Positions 27,744 to 36,009 of a DNA stretch of 64,000 bases are shown piece by piece; positions within the stretch are counted from its first letter, which is position 1, and each line of letters starts with the position of its first letter. The notes below the pieces were generated by a model, which was not told the origin of the DNA, ran no database searches, and was given only the letters and a program-made list of their open reading frames with translations. This stretch comes from Luteimonas sp. S4-F44 (GTDB lineage Bacteria; Pseudomonadota; Gammaproteobacteria; Xanthomonadales; Xanthomonadaceae). A program made the translations under genes and the position numbers. Location: positions 1,426,001 through 1,490,000 of the forward strand of contig NZ_CP093340.1 in the NCBI RefSeq assembly GCF_022637415.1. The letters are read 5' to 3'.

Positions 27744-28913
27744 TCAGGGCGTCAGCACCACCTTGCGGCAGGCATCGCTCTCATCCTTGCCGTCGAAGAT
27801 CTCGTAACCGCGCGCTGCGTCATCCAGCTTCATCCGGTGCGAAATGATGACGTCCGGCTGCAGATCGCCGTTGCCGATACGCGTCAGCAGTTCGGGCATG
27901 TAGCGCTGCACATCGGTCTGGCCCATCTGGAAGGTCAGGCCCTTGTCGAACGCATCGCCCAGCATGAACGCGTGGATGAAGCCCGCATACACGCCCGGAA
28001 TGCTGACCGTGCCCGCACGCCGCGTCGCCGCGATGCACTGCCGGATCGCAGCGCCGCTGCTGGTCTCGAGCTTGAGCCCGGTCAGCATGGTATCGGCCTT
28101 GCTGCCCTTGGCCTCGAAGCCGACCGCATCGATCGACGCATCCACGCCGCGCCCGTCAGTCTGCGAAACGATCACATCGGCCGGATCGTCGATCTGCTCG
28201 AAGTTCAGCGGGATCACGCCGTAGGTCGCCTGCGCGAAGTCGAGCCGGTACTGATAACGATCGACCATGAAGATGCGCTCGGCGCCCAGCATCCGGCAGC
28301 ACGCGGCCGCCATCAGCCCGACCGGGCCCGCGCCAAAGATCGCGACCGTCGAGCCTTTGGTGACCTTCGCATCGATGACCGCCTGGTAGCCGGTGGGCAG
28401 GATGTCCGACAGGAACAGCACCTGCTCGTCGCTGAGCACCTCCGGCACCACCAGCGGGCCGACGTTGGCCTTGGGCACGCGCACGAACTCCGCCTGGCCG
28501 CCGGAGATGCCGCCGTACAGATGGCTGTAGCCGAACAGCGCCGCCGGCGGCCGGATGCCCTTGCGGTTGAGTGCCGCGCCCTGGCCGGTGTTGGTGGTTT
28601 CGCAGGACGCGAACTCCGACAGCCGGCAATGGAAACAGTCGCCGCAGGCGATGACGAAGGGGATCACCACCCGGTCGCCCTTGCGCACCGAGGTCACATC
28701 GGCGCCGACGTCCTCGACCACGCCCATGAACTCATGGCCCAGGATGTCGCCGTCGTGGAGCTCGGGGATCTTGCCGCGATACAGATGCAGATCCGAACCG
28801 CAAATCGCGGTCGCGGTCACGCGCAACAGGATGTCGTCGCGCTCGCGCAGAACGGGATCGGGCACCGTCTCGACCCGAACGTCCCGCGTGCCGTGATAGG
28901 TCAGGGCTTTCAT
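27744..28913 (-). CDS. Zinc-dependent alcohol dehydrogenase (MDR, formaldehyde dehydrogenase-like)
   Basis: A 389-residue medium-chain dehydrogenase. Catalytic zinc ligands are C38 (TAICGSD) and H60-E61 (GHEF); the structural zinc is held by C90, C93, C96 and C104. The NAD-binding glycine motif is [13 protein letters not shown]. Length and the [11 protein letters not shown] segment resemble glutathione-independent formaldehyde dehydrogenase-type or threonine-type enzymes. The substrate is uncertain. It is a monocistronic gene facing the SRP RNA. The ATG at 28913 follows an AGGAGA ribosome site. Confidence 0.9.
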   Translation of the reverse strand: MKALTYHGTRDVRVETVPDPVLRERDDILLRVTATAICGSDLHLYRGKIPELHDGDILGHEFMGVVEDVGADVTSVRKGDRVVIPFVIACGDCFHCRLSEFASCETTNTGQGAALNRKGIRPPAALFGYSHLYGGISGGQAEFVRVPKANVGPLVVPEVLSDEQVLFLSDILPTGYQAVIDAKVTKGSTVAIFGAGPVGLMAAACCRMLGAERIFMVDRYQYRLDFAQATYGVIPLNFEQIDDPADVIVSQTDGRGVDASIDAVGFEAKGSKADTMLTGLKLETSSGAAIRQCIAATRRAGTVSIPGVYAGFIHAFMLGDAFDKGLTFQMGQTDVQRYMPELLTRIGNGDLQPDVIISHRMKLDDAARGYEIFDGKDESDACRKVVLTP

Positions 28914-29174
28914 CGCATCTCCTTGGCGGTAAAGCCCGGATGCAACCAAGCGCTGCCGCAATGCGGTGTGAGCGGGCAGGGCGTACAGACGGCACGGCCG
29001 GCAAGAACGCCCCCCTTGTTCTGGGCATCGGACCGTCTCGCATTGAGCCGCAGTCAAACGGGTTCATAACGCCGGCAAAATACGCAGTGGATGAATGCAG
29101 CGCCCTCGCACGCGGATAACACCCGGCGGCGCAGCGTCGCCACCGTGGCGAATGTCCGCCGCTAGGAGACGATC

Positions 29175-29303
29175 ATGAGTCCGAGCAATCAGAACCCGCG
29201 CGAAGGCCAGAATCAGCACCCCCAGCAGGGCGGCCGCGAGCAGCGCCAGGACGACAACCAGCGCGAGCCCGGCCGTCCGGAGCAGAGCGAAGAAGAAGAG
29301 TAA
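29175..29303 (+). CDS. Small Gln/Glu/Arg-rich disordered protein (42 aa)
   Basis: A 42-codon frame beginning MSPSNQNPREGQNQ and ending SEEEEE-like in QSEEEE. A strong AGGAG ribosome site lies 6 bases before the ATG. The composition (Gln, Glu, Arg, Pro, Gly, no hydrophobic core) indicates an unfolded peptide. It is GC-rich, as the host genome, in contrast to the island that follows. Xanthomonads carry several short charged proteins of this type; no function is known to me. It is too short to be certain, but the ribosome site and biased composition favour translation. Confidence 0.6.
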   Translation: MSPSNQNPREGQNQHPQQGGREQRQDDNQREPGRPEQSEEEE

Positions 29304-29587
29304 GCGCCGAGCGTGACCGGACGCCCAAGGAGGGGCGTTCGGTGGGGCATCGGGAGCTTGGATGCGCCCATCAGCACAGCAGCGGGCGGATAAAGCTTGT
29401 CCCACGACGACGAACAGCGGTCACATGCATGGTTCGAAGGGGAGATCGCTTGTCGATTGTCACATGCGTGCACGTAGGACTATCCCTACGGGCACATGAG
29501 GAGTTATCTGATTCTCCTTCTCCATTTGGCCTACCAGATTGGGCCGTGCGGCTCTTGCCGCATCACACCAACGCATGGAGAAAGCAG

Positions 29588-29821
29588 ATGAAGGCATTGA
29601 CGAAGATGCTGGGCACCCTTGCCGTCGGGTTGTCGCTCACGATCGGAACCGCATCGTCTCAGTCATTCGAGACGCCACCTGCAAGCGAATGCACCGCCAA
29701 CGGCGTGATCGGATCTGTTGATCTGTTGAACGGGCAGCGCGTCTTCATGTGTCAGAACGGCGAATGGCGCTTTCTGTACGAGTGCAGGTTCGACGCCAGT
29801 GGATATTGCGTCATTCCCTGA
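29588..29821 (+). CDS. Small secreted protein, unknown
   Basis: A 77-residue protein with a signal peptide (MKALTKMLGTLAVGLSLTIG, cleavage near ASS-Q) and a mature part of about 53 residues with four cysteines (ECTANG, FMCQNG, YECRFD, YCVIP), likely two disulfides. A GGAGAAAG site precedes the ATG at 29588. It marks the left side of the lower-GC accessory region. I do not recognise the family. A hairpin with GC-rich stem follows at 29852-29877. Confidence 0.65.
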   Translation: MKALTKMLGTLAVGLSLTIGTASSQSFETPPASECTANGVIGSVDLLNGQRVFMCQNGEWRFLYECRFDASGYCVIP

Positions 29822-29851
29822 GTAATCGATTCGCCAAGTCGGCGATCTGCG

Positions 29852-29884
29852 GACCGCTCGCGAAACATCGCGGGCGGTTCGTTG
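29852..29884 (+). terminator. Probable terminator after the small secreted gene
   Basis: CCGCTCGCG pairs with CGCGGGCGG across AAACAT, followed by TTCGTTGTTCG. A hairpin with a very similar tail follows the lipoprotein gene at 32839. Confidence 0.55.
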
Positions 29885-29893
29885 TTCGCTTGG

Positions 29894-30043
29894 GGAATGG
29901 CAGGCGGTGCGTTTGCCGAGCCGCACGTCGCCTGAATTCGGGTTCCTCATACACCAGTATCCGGCTGTGGTAAAACGCCTCAGCGGCGGCATGACGCCGC
30001 CGATCAGGGGGCAACACGAAAGCGATCACGGCTGTGGTTGTTG
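29894..30043. repeat. 150-bp direct repeat, copy A (with truncated lipoprotein start)
   Basis: Aligned without gaps to 32059-32208, about 136 of 150 bases match by eye. Copy B contains the upstream region and first nine codons of the lipoprotein gene at 32181. In copy A that ATG has become ACG and the frame stops soon after, so copy A is a dead 5' fragment. Bases 30044-30285 between it and the next gene are AT-rich and hold no further gene. Confidence 0.85.
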
Positions 30044-30129
30044 ACAGGCGGTAGCTAGCACCACTTCCTGATCTAGGCGGATATCTTCCCGGGTGCGGTC
30101 AGAGGCGCTAGGCGCGTGAGGCAAAGAGT

Positions 30130-30279
30130 CGCGCATTGGAATGTCAAACGATATTAAGTGCGAAATTATAATTATTTCCGCAGCTATTATTTACAATTTC
30201 AGAATTCAAGCGTTAGCTGGACGCCATATCGTAGCTTATGTTAGTATGTAAAAGTAATCTATGATTATTACATGGAGAG
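30130..30279 (+). promoter_or_regulatory. AT-rich upstream region of the secreted protein gene
   Basis: About 150 bases with many A/T runs (ATTATAATTATTTCC, TTATGTTAGTATGTAAAAG), in sharp contrast to the GC-rich genome. It probably contains the promoter and may be a target for H-NS/MvaT-type silencing. No single -10/-35 pair stands out. Confidence 0.45.
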
Positions 30280-30285
30280 TTGATC

Positions 30286-31188
30286 TTGAAATATTCAGCA
30301 GTCGGAGCGCTGGTAGGCGTCTTGGCCTTTTTCTCGGCCGGGAATGTTGACGCATCAAATGGCTTCTACAAGCCAATTCGATGCGACACATGCGTCACGG
30401 AAAATGACTTCTACGCCCAGGCCATCAACGCAGGCAATGGCCATTTTTTGGTGTACAACTTGCCCGCCGGAACGATGCAGTACTGGCATATTCCCTCTGA
30501 TCCCACCCCAGGCAATCCTGGGAGGCCTGATCGTCCGATGTCTATCGGCGTGCTGAGCGGCCAAAGTGGTACGAAACGCATACCGCCCGCAGAGGCGACT
30601 CAAGAGCTTCGCATAGCGACACAGGCTTACTCATACGGGAAGAACACCCTACGACCCATCTATGTGGTGCCGGTCGAGCGCCTGACTCAGTATCCGCATG
30701 TTCGGGATAGCACGGTGCATGACTTGGTACGCGACAAGAACATGCAGAGGATGTTGGAGACAGCGACCGGGGATACCGCAACCCTGGCCGCTGCTGTTGA
30801 TCCGAACTTCCTGGAACGCTTGGTAGAAATGGGGCAGGTGGCTGTCTCCTATCTCAAGCTAAAGGAGCAGACTGCTGCAATCATCAAGGTCGTGTTTAAG
30901 GATGGTAGCTACGCGTACTTCAAGGCGACTGTTAACAATCCGAATGGGGAGTACCAAGCCGACAGTCCGCGCACGGCTGGGGATCAGTATGTTCCAAGCG
31001 ATATTGCAGAAGTCGAAGGAACTTGGTCCAGCCATGGGGGGGACAACCTTGATCGGATGGCCCAGCACTTTCGCGACTTGGGAGCGCAAATCGTCAACCT
31101 AGGTCCTCAGACAGGGAGTGCTAACACGATTTCTTGCACCGGCGCTGGACAGAACAGGACTTGCAGGGTGGTCCGGGTTATCTGGTGA
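30286..31188 (+). CDS. Secreted protein of unknown function (300 aa)
   Basis: A 300-residue protein with a signal peptide (KYSAVGALVGVLAFFSAGNVDA) and an early CDTC motif at the mature N-terminus. The TTG at 30286 is chosen because the GGAG site at 30274-30277 is at proper distance; TTG at 30280 is too close. The mature protein has a helical middle (DLVRDKNMQRMLETATGD) and a C-terminal beta-rich half with VVFKDGSYAYFKATV and a final Cys pair (SCTGAG, TCRVV). I do not recognise a family. Base use is less GC-rich than the core genes. Confidence 0.7.
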   Translation: MKYSAVGALVGVLAFFSAGNVDASNGFYKPIRCDTCVTENDFYAQAINAGNGHFLVYNLPAGTMQYWHIPSDPTPGNPGRPDRPMSIGVLSGQSGTKRIPPAEATQELRIATQAYSYGKNTLRPIYVVPVERLTQYPHVRDSTVHDLVRDKNMQRMLETATGDTATLAAAVDPNFLERLVEMGQVAVSYLKLKEQTAAIIKVVFKDGSYAYFKATVNNPNGEYQADSPRTAGDQYVPSDIAEVEGTWSSHGGDNLDRMAQHFRDLGAQIVNLGPQTGSANTISCTGAGQNRTCRVVRVIW

Positions 31189-31224
31189 CCCTTCCTGCCA
31201 TAGGTTGACACCTTTGGGAGAATG

Positions 31225-31516
31225 GTTCGGCCGCCGTCAGGCGGCCAAGGAAGCCCGATGCATCGCATCGGGCGTTTGCATTCTAGAAACAGGGGAGGGC
31301 GCTCCACATTATGGATCGCCGCCGTCTCAGGCACCATCTGACGGGCCTGCCTCAGATCCTGCAGGCGATGGAGCAAGAGTTCGCATCTGAGGATTCCGGT
31401 GATGCCTTCGGCCAACGCGTTCTGGTAGCAGCCGCAACCATCGGTCATCGAGTATGTCAGACTGAATCCCCCCAGGAGCGGACGCCAGCTAGCGATACTT
31501 TGATCGCAACTGGCGG
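31225..31516 (-). pseudogene. IS3-family transposase OrfB, C-terminal remnant
   Basis: On the minus strand the frame reads LTYSMTDGCGCYQNALAEGI then LRQARQMVPETAAIHNVERP, the last DDE-domain stretch of IS3-family OrfB (commonly YSMSDGYCYQNALAER and MVAEAIAIYN-ERPH). The N-terminal part and most of the catalytic domain are missing. It abuts a plus-strand IS3 remnant, so this is either an inverted junction of two copies or a rearranged single element. Confidence 0.75.
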
Positions 31517-31521
31517 TTCCA

Positions 31522-32056
31522 ATGCAGCGCATTACCCGTCGTCGCTACCCGGATTGCTTCAAGGCCCAGGGTGTGGCGTAAGTTGAGTTGGTCAGGCCGT
31601 CCAAGGCTGCCCGGCAACGGGGCATGTCGGCCAAGGCGCTGGTCAACTGGCTGGGTGCCTCCGGCCAGCCAGCCGCTGAGCTCGCCCGGCCGCACGCCGG
31701 TCAGTGAGATGGAGAGCGAGCTGGCCCGGCTGTGGGTCGCGAGCGCCACGTTCACGATGGAGCGCGAGATCCTAAAAGTAGCGGCGGTGCGTTCTTCGCT
31801 AGAGGGTCCAAGTGAGGTGTGCCTTCGTCGCTGATGAATGGACTCGCTATCCACTGCAGATGCTGTGCCGCCTGCTGGCGGTATCGGTGTCCGGCTTCCA
31901 CGACTGGTGGCACCATTGGGATCGCCTAGACCCGATGCGGCGATGCGGGCTGGCCTGTGCACATTCCTCGCCGGCACAGCCGCGGTGCCTATGGGCGGTC
32001 GCGCCTGATGCGCGTGCTGCGCGCCTGTGCCAACGCGGTGGCCACAAGCACGTGTT
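31522..32056 (+). pseudogene. IS3-family orfA-orfB remnant, frameshifted and truncated
   Basis: The plus strand starts like OrfA (MQRITRRRYPDCFKAQGVA), then a stop at 31579, then VELVRPSKAARQRGMSAKAL, a frame change, and TFTMEREILKVAAV, the leucine-zipper end of OrfA. From 31813 the frame reads CAFVADEWTRYPLQMLCRLL and SVSGFHDWW, the OrfB N-terminus. A fragment YGRSRLMRVLRA remains in another frame before the sequence is cut by direct-repeat copy B. It is not functional. Confidence 0.8.
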
Positions 32057-32058
32057 CC

Positions 32059-32208
32059 GGAATGGCAGACGATGCGTCTGCCGACTCCCGCACCGCCTGA
32101 ATTCGGGCTCCTCATACACCAGTATCCGGCTGTGGTAAAACGCCTCAGCGGTGGCATGACGCTGCCGGTCAGGGGGCAACATGAAAGCGATCACGGCTGT
32201 GGTTGTTG
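32059..32208. repeat. 150-bp direct repeat, copy B (upstream region of lipoprotein gene)
   Basis: See the copy at 29894-30043. This copy leads into the intact lipoprotein gene, so it is probably the original. It carries the likely promoter (TGGTAAAAC stretch) and ribosome site AGGGGG for that gene. It directly cuts off the IS3 remnant on its left. Confidence 0.85.
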
Positions 32209-32762
32209 TTGCGATAGCGAGTGCGGGATGCTCGACCCTCAAAAGCGAGTCGATCGTTCAGCGTGACGGCAAGAGTGAGAAGACGATCGGCACAGTCACG
32301 ACCTGGAGTCCTGATAAGGCCGCCGCAGTCGTACTGGGCGACAAAGCATGTCTGCAGTTGCCAACGCGTCTGGTTAACGTGGGCACGTCTGGGCGCGGCG
32401 CGGCTGCTGTCAATGTGGCGGGGCAGGGCAACGCCGGGGGCGGTGGCGCAGGCGACTTCAGATCAGATTCAACGTCAGCACTTGTTGCGACAGAGCGGAC
32501 GACATTCCTGTCGTTCGGGCTGTTCTACATGTGCCAAATGGCGATGAATAAATCGATCAACGATGCGACGCTGAAGGACATGCTGACCATGGTGGTGGCA
32601 ACATCAGCCACCTTGAAGCCGCCGCCGGTTCAACCGCCAGCATTCGTGGTGGCAGAGCACTTCACGATGCATGCGCCTCCGCCAGAGAAGCCGGTAGAGG
32701 TGGGTCAGGAGGAGCAGGCGAACCGGGTTACACCGGGCACTGAATTCAGCATTGAGGAGTAG
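32181..32762 (+). CDS. Small lipoprotein, unknown
   Basis: A 193-residue predicted lipoprotein with the lipobox SAGC (Cys17) after a short hydrophobic N-terminus. A glycine/alanine-rich stretch (VAGQGNAGGGGAGDF, about residues 80-94) is followed by a hydrophobic helix (TTFLSFGLFYMCQMAMN) and a Pro/Glu-rich tail. Its 5' end is duplicated at 29894-30043. A hairpin with a GC-rich stem follows at 32839. Family not recognised. Confidence 0.7.
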   Translation: MKAITAVVVVAIASAGCSTLKSESIVQRDGKSEKTIGTVTTWSPDKAAAVVLGDKACLQLPTRLVNVGTSGRGAAAVNVAGQGNAGGGGAGDFRSDSTSALVATERTTFLSFGLFYMCQMAMNKSINDATLKDMLTMVVATSATLKPPPVQPPAFVVAEHFTMHAPPPEKPVEVGQEEQANRVTPGTEFSIEE

Positions 32763-32838
32763 CGCTCGGATTCGCTTGAATCGACGAGGGCGCAGGAAAG
32801 CGAGTTGCGACATCGATTGGAATGCGAGTGATCTCCGG

Positions 32839-32875
32839 GCCGCCCGCACCACATTGTGCGGGCGGCTCGTTCGCT
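32839..32875 (+). terminator. Terminator-like hairpin after the lipoprotein gene
   Basis: GCCGCCCGCAC pairs with GTGCGGGCGGC across a 6-base loop, followed by TCGTTCGCTGTTG. It resembles the hairpin and tail at 29852-29884. Confidence 0.6.
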
Positions 32876-33010
32876 GTTGCGGTCTATGGGCAACTTGATG
32901 CGCCGCGGAAGATCAGAGACGCTGAGCGACGGCGGTCCAAAGAAGGAGGGCGGGTGCGCCAGCCGGAAAGACGACGCACTGCGACGGCGAACCCGCCCCC
33001 CACTACTCAG

Positions 33011-33676
33011 CTAGTGCAGGGAAAGACGCGTTGCCTGCTTCGGTACCGGGCCATAGACCGCCCGTTCCTCACGCACGCTGCAACGCGATGTCGTTGCAGG
33101 CTGAATCAACTGTTCCTGCACTTGGTCGAGGATCTCCCGCACCGCATCCGCACCTTCCGAGATCGCCAGCCCCAGTGCCGGCACGGTGTCATCCGCAAGG
33201 TCGTCCTCATGGCCGGATGCGATGACGTCGCCATGCGCCATCAGCATCTGGACCAGGCGGTCGAGCGCGTCCGCCTGATCGATCGTGACGCCGAAGACGT
33301 AGGCCTCCGGCACGCTGGCTGCAGGCGTCGGCTGTGCGGCTGATGCCTCCTGCCTCGTGTGCTGAGCCTCGTCGGGGTCAATCGCCGGGTCGTCTGCTTC
33401 GGCGGCTGTCCGCGTCTTAGGCCGCGCGTTCGGCGACGGCCGCCACGCCATCGCCTCCAGCACCAGCTCCGCCTGCTCGGCCAACATGGCCAGGCACGTG
33501 GCCAGATCGCCGTGGCTGACTTCGGGCGGATCGTCCTGCTCCTCATCGTAGGTGCGCGGCTGCGCCAGGCGCGACAGGAATTCCATGTGGTCGCGCAGCT
33601 TTGTCAGCCGAGTCCTGTCGTCTTCCGGCAGGAAGTAGCCAGCGCGTTCAGTGTCGTTCGATTCGCGGTTCGACAT
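33011..33676 (-). CDS. XAC0095-like domain protein, C-terminally extended
   Basis: A 221-residue protein. The N-terminal 80 residues (GYFLPEDDRTRLTKLRDHMEFL then SRLAQPRTYDEEQ) match, as I recall it, the small XAC0095 family seen almost only in Xanthomonadaceae. The rest is a charged linker (90-135) and a second helical domain (TIDQADALDRLVQMLMAHGD, AISEGADAVREILDQVQ) not part of the usual short proteins. A GGAGGCAAC ribosome site precedes the ATG at 33676. Function unknown. An 88-codon leader frame ends 13 bases upstream on the same strand. Confidence 0.65.
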   Translation of the reverse strand: MSNRESNDTERAGYFLPEDDRTRLTKLRDHMEFLSRLAQPRTYDEEQDDPPEVSHGDLATCLAMLAEQAELVLEAMAWRPSPNARPKTRTAAEADDPAIDPDEAQHTRQEASAAQPTPAASVPEAYVFGVTIDQADALDRLVQMLMAHGDVIASGHEDDLADDTVPALGLAISEGADAVREILDQVQEQLIQPATTSRCSVREERAVYGPVPKQATRLSLH

Positions 33677-33689
33677 GATGTTGCCTCCT

Positions 33690-33956
33690 TCATTCCATCG
33701 AAGTGACCCGCCCACCGGATGGCGGACGGGAAGTCGGGAGGTTAGAAACCGCAGACAGACGGCGGGCGTATTTCCCCGAAGGGTGTTGTATTAGCCGCCC
33801 TCCCGACGCAGGCATCGCGTCGGTTGTACCCGCAAAGCGCCGGGCACAAAAAACCCACCAGGTTGTTGGTCTCCTCTTTATCCGCGACGATAGGCGGCAC
33901 TCAGAAAAAGCAAAGTGAGAGCTTGCTGTTCCGGGGCAGGTCGCCCGCTCTACCAA
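33690..33956 (-). CDS. Possible 88-aa leader peptide / structured phage-type element
   Basis: A minus-strand frame of 88 codons (start 33956) ending 13 bases before the XAC0095-like gene. It overlaps a large inverted repeat: GTCGGGAGG (33730-33738) with CCTCCCGAC (33798-33806). Arg/Ser/Pro-rich proteins of this look (ending in SNLPTSRPPSGGRVTS) are often predicted in phage-like intergenic regions and may reflect a structured RNA rather than a protein. I cannot decide between a translated leader and an RNA element such as a C4-like antisense RNA. Confidence 0.35.
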   Translation of the reverse strand: MVERATCPGTASSHFAFSECRLSSRIKRRPTTWWVFCARRFAGTTDAMPASGGRLIQHPSGKYARRLSAVSNLPTSRPPSGGRVTSME

Positions 33957-34137
33957 ATTGAGTGACTTCGCACGCGATTACGCCGTGCCTATGTAAGCAG
34001 TCTTTCCTAGCGACTCACAAGGAACTCAGGCACATAGCACCAATTGAGAGCACAGCTCAAGGTGCTCACGGGTTCAATGGAGGGAGAACAAGAACCACCC
34101 GGAAGGGGGGCTTTTGATTCGATCACTTACAAGTACA

Positions 34138-34149
34138 TCTGGCGGAGAG
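34138..34149. other. Candidate attachment-site remnant (tRNA-Ser 3' end-like)
   Basis: TCTGGCGGAGAG repeats the first bases at the 3' end of tRNA-Ser(GGA) at 43752-43763 (plus-strand view: inverse CCA, discriminator and acceptor stem), followed in both by a G-rich run. Two GTGTCCC direct repeats at 34212-34218 and 34224-34230, 12 bases apart, could be integrase arm sites. The identity is short, so this is only suggestive. The rest of 33957-34432 holds no gene I can support. Confidence 0.4.
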
Positions 34150-34432
34150 GGGGGGGCCTCTAGAGATCCGGCCTAACCCGCTGAATTGCTTGACAAGCCA
34201 GCAGCCGGAACGTGTCCCAGAAAGTGTCCCTGCCCCCCTAAGGTAGTTCCAGGCGTTCTCCAGGGCTTCGGTACGACGCGTGCGGCCTGAATACTAATGC
34301 TAGGCTACGAAAATATCTGTCACCATCGGCGCAAGGGTCCAGAGTGGGGCGCCGCTGCGTTGCAAAGGGTTTGCCTCGGGAGCTGCTGGTGGGTGCGTGT
34401 GAGCGCATCGAGGGTCAAAGGGAGCTTGATTG

Positions 34433-35530
34433 ATGGGAATCTATCTGCGTAAAAGCGTGCGGGTGGGTCTGTTCAGATTCAACCTCTCCAAGAGTGGGGT
34501 CGGTGTGTCCGTCGGCGTCAAGGGTCTTCGTGTCGGGGCCGGCCCAAGAGGCAACTACGTCCACATGGGGCGGGGCGGCATCTATTATCGCGCGACGCTT
34601 CCAGCGGTTTCGGGTCCAAAAAGCACGTCCAGGGTGCCCATGCCGCCGTCCGCTCCGCTCGATTGGAGCGATGTGCCATCAGGCACGCACGGTCCTATGG
34701 TCGACATCGATTCCGCGCTCGCAACCACAATCGTTGATTCGTCATCGGCGGAACTGCTTGATGAACTGAGCGAGAAGCAGCGGCGAGTCCGCTTTTGGCC
34801 GTGGGCTCTCACGGCGCTAATCACCGCCTTGCTAATACTGTTCATGCAAGGCGCTCCGGTCTGGGCATTCTGGGTCGCCCTCCTTGTCGGCGGGATCGGC
34901 GTTGCATGGGCCTACTACGCCGATCTCATGCGCAAATCTATCGTGCTCCTTTACGAGCTCGATAGGGATATTGAGAAAGCGCTAGAAGCATTCCACAGGG
35001 CAGCCGATGGGATCGCGGGAGCATCTCGCGTGTGGCACATTTCGGCGCGCGCACATGTGCATGATGCGAAGTATCATGCGGGCGCCAGTGGCCTCGTAAA
35101 ACGTCGGAGAACGCTCGTATCTCGCGCTGCACCGCCTTTCGTGAAGACGAATGTCGAAACGATTGCAGTGGAGGTCGGTGCTCAGACGCTCCACTTCTTT
35201 CCAGATCGCGTCTTGATCTACGACAGCTCTGGCGTGGGTGGTGCGTCATTCGGATCCCTGCGCCTTGAAGCGGGCCCGACAAGCTTTATTGAGGATGAGG
35301 GCGTGCCTTCTGACGCGACGATTACGGGCTACACCTGGCGGTTCGTGAACAAGCGCGGCGGACCTGACAAGCGATTTAAGAACAATCATCAGATTCCGAT
35401 CTGCGCCTACGATCGCCTCGGCATCATTAGTGCGACAGGGATCGACGAGCTGCTGCACGTCTCCAAAGGGGGCGCCGCTATCGCATTCGCGACGCAGCTG
35501 CAGGCCCTCTCTCGCGTTGTGAAATCCTAG
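34433..35530 (+). CDS. DUF4236-domain membrane protein
   Basis: A 365-residue protein. Residues 1-55 are a DUF4236 domain (MGIYLRKSVRVGLFRFNLSK, then GVGVSVGVKGLRVGAGPRGN and VHMGRGGIYYRA). Two membrane helices follow at about 122-140 and 143-162. The C-terminal 200 residues are a soluble domain (NVETIAVEVGAQTLHFFPDR onward) often fused to DUF4236. The family is widespread on islands and has no known activity. ATG at 34433 after GGGAGC. It is the first gene inside the possible attachment site. Codon use is less GC-rich than the core genome. Confidence 0.85.
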   Translation: MGIYLRKSVRVGLFRFNLSKSGVGVSVGVKGLRVGAGPRGNYVHMGRGGIYYRATLPAVSGPKSTSRVPMPPSAPLDWSDVPSGTHGPMVDIDSALATTIVDSSSAELLDELSEKQRRVRFWPWALTALITALLILFMQGAPVWAFWVALLVGGIGVAWAYYADLMRKSIVLLYELDRDIEKALEAFHRAADGIAGASRVWHISARAHVHDAKYHAGASGLVKRRRTLVSRAAPPFVKTNVETIAVEVGAQTLHFFPDRVLIYDSSGVGGASFGSLRLEAGPTSFIEDEGVPSDATITGYTWRFVNKRGGPDKRFKNNHQIPICAYDRLGIISATGIDELLHVSKGGAAIAFATQLQALSRVVKS

Positions 35531-35716
35531 GTGGCAGCTACCGTGCGCATTTGCTATAGCGCGCAAGCTTCGCTTGGGCTCAATCTGAGGTCCGTGCGTA
35601 GTTTGAGTTGCAAAATGTCGACATCGGCGATAAAGGGTGGCTTGTGGTGTTCGCCTTGGGATCAGTGGCAGGGTCGGGAATCGAATTTCCTGGCTCGAAC
35701 GGCACTTACGAAATTG

Positions 35717-35944
35717 CGTTAGGCGGCACCGCGAGTAATTACTCTTCATCAATCGAAAAGGAGGCTCTTTATGCCAATCAAACCGGGTCCAAAGCCAATC
35801 GCTCCCTCGACAGGCGAGCCTGATAAAAGAAGGCGAGACAACAAAGAAACACCTGGAAATACGCCTTCGCTCAAGCCTCACAAGCACAAGCCAAACAAGT
35901 AGTCCGCCTAAAGCGTAGCGCGCAGGACACGGTGTCGCCTAACG
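35717..35944. repeat. 15-bp inverted repeat bounding a 43-codon gene
   Basis: CGTTAGGCGGCACCG at 35717-35731 and CGGTGTCGCCTAACG at 35930-35944 are inverted with 14 of 15 matching. The core bases GTTAGGC and GCCTAAC equal the consensus core motifs of integron recombination sites in the order found around a cassette, but I cannot see complete attC sites on either side. Confidence 0.6.
35771..35902 (+). CDS. Small basic protein (43 aa)
   Basis: A 43-residue Lys/Pro/Arg-rich frame beginning MPIKPGPKPIAPSTGEPDKR and ending HKHKPNK. A very strong AAAAGGAGG site lies 7 bases before the ATG, which makes translation likely. No hydrophobic core is seen, so the peptide is probably disordered or binds nucleic acid. 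It sits alone inside a pair of 15-bp inverted repeats. Function unknown. Confidence 0.6.
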   Translation: MPIKPGPKPIAPSTGEPDKRRRDNKETPGNTPSLKPHKHKPNK

Positions 35945-36009
35945 ATCATGCCGTGTTGCCAGCTCATCAGGGCGTAATAGATACCGCATGATATCTCCAT
36001 CGGAGAAAA

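Noticed and set aside
29175..29821. Toxin-antitoxin pair formed by the 42-residue protein and the small secreted protein
   Set aside because: The genes are 284 bases apart, one is exported and cysteine-rich, and neither resembles a known toxin or antitoxin.
35608..35823. 71-codon frame overlapping the small basic protein
   Set aside because: Non-ATG start, no ribosome site and out of frame with the far better supported 43-codon gene.
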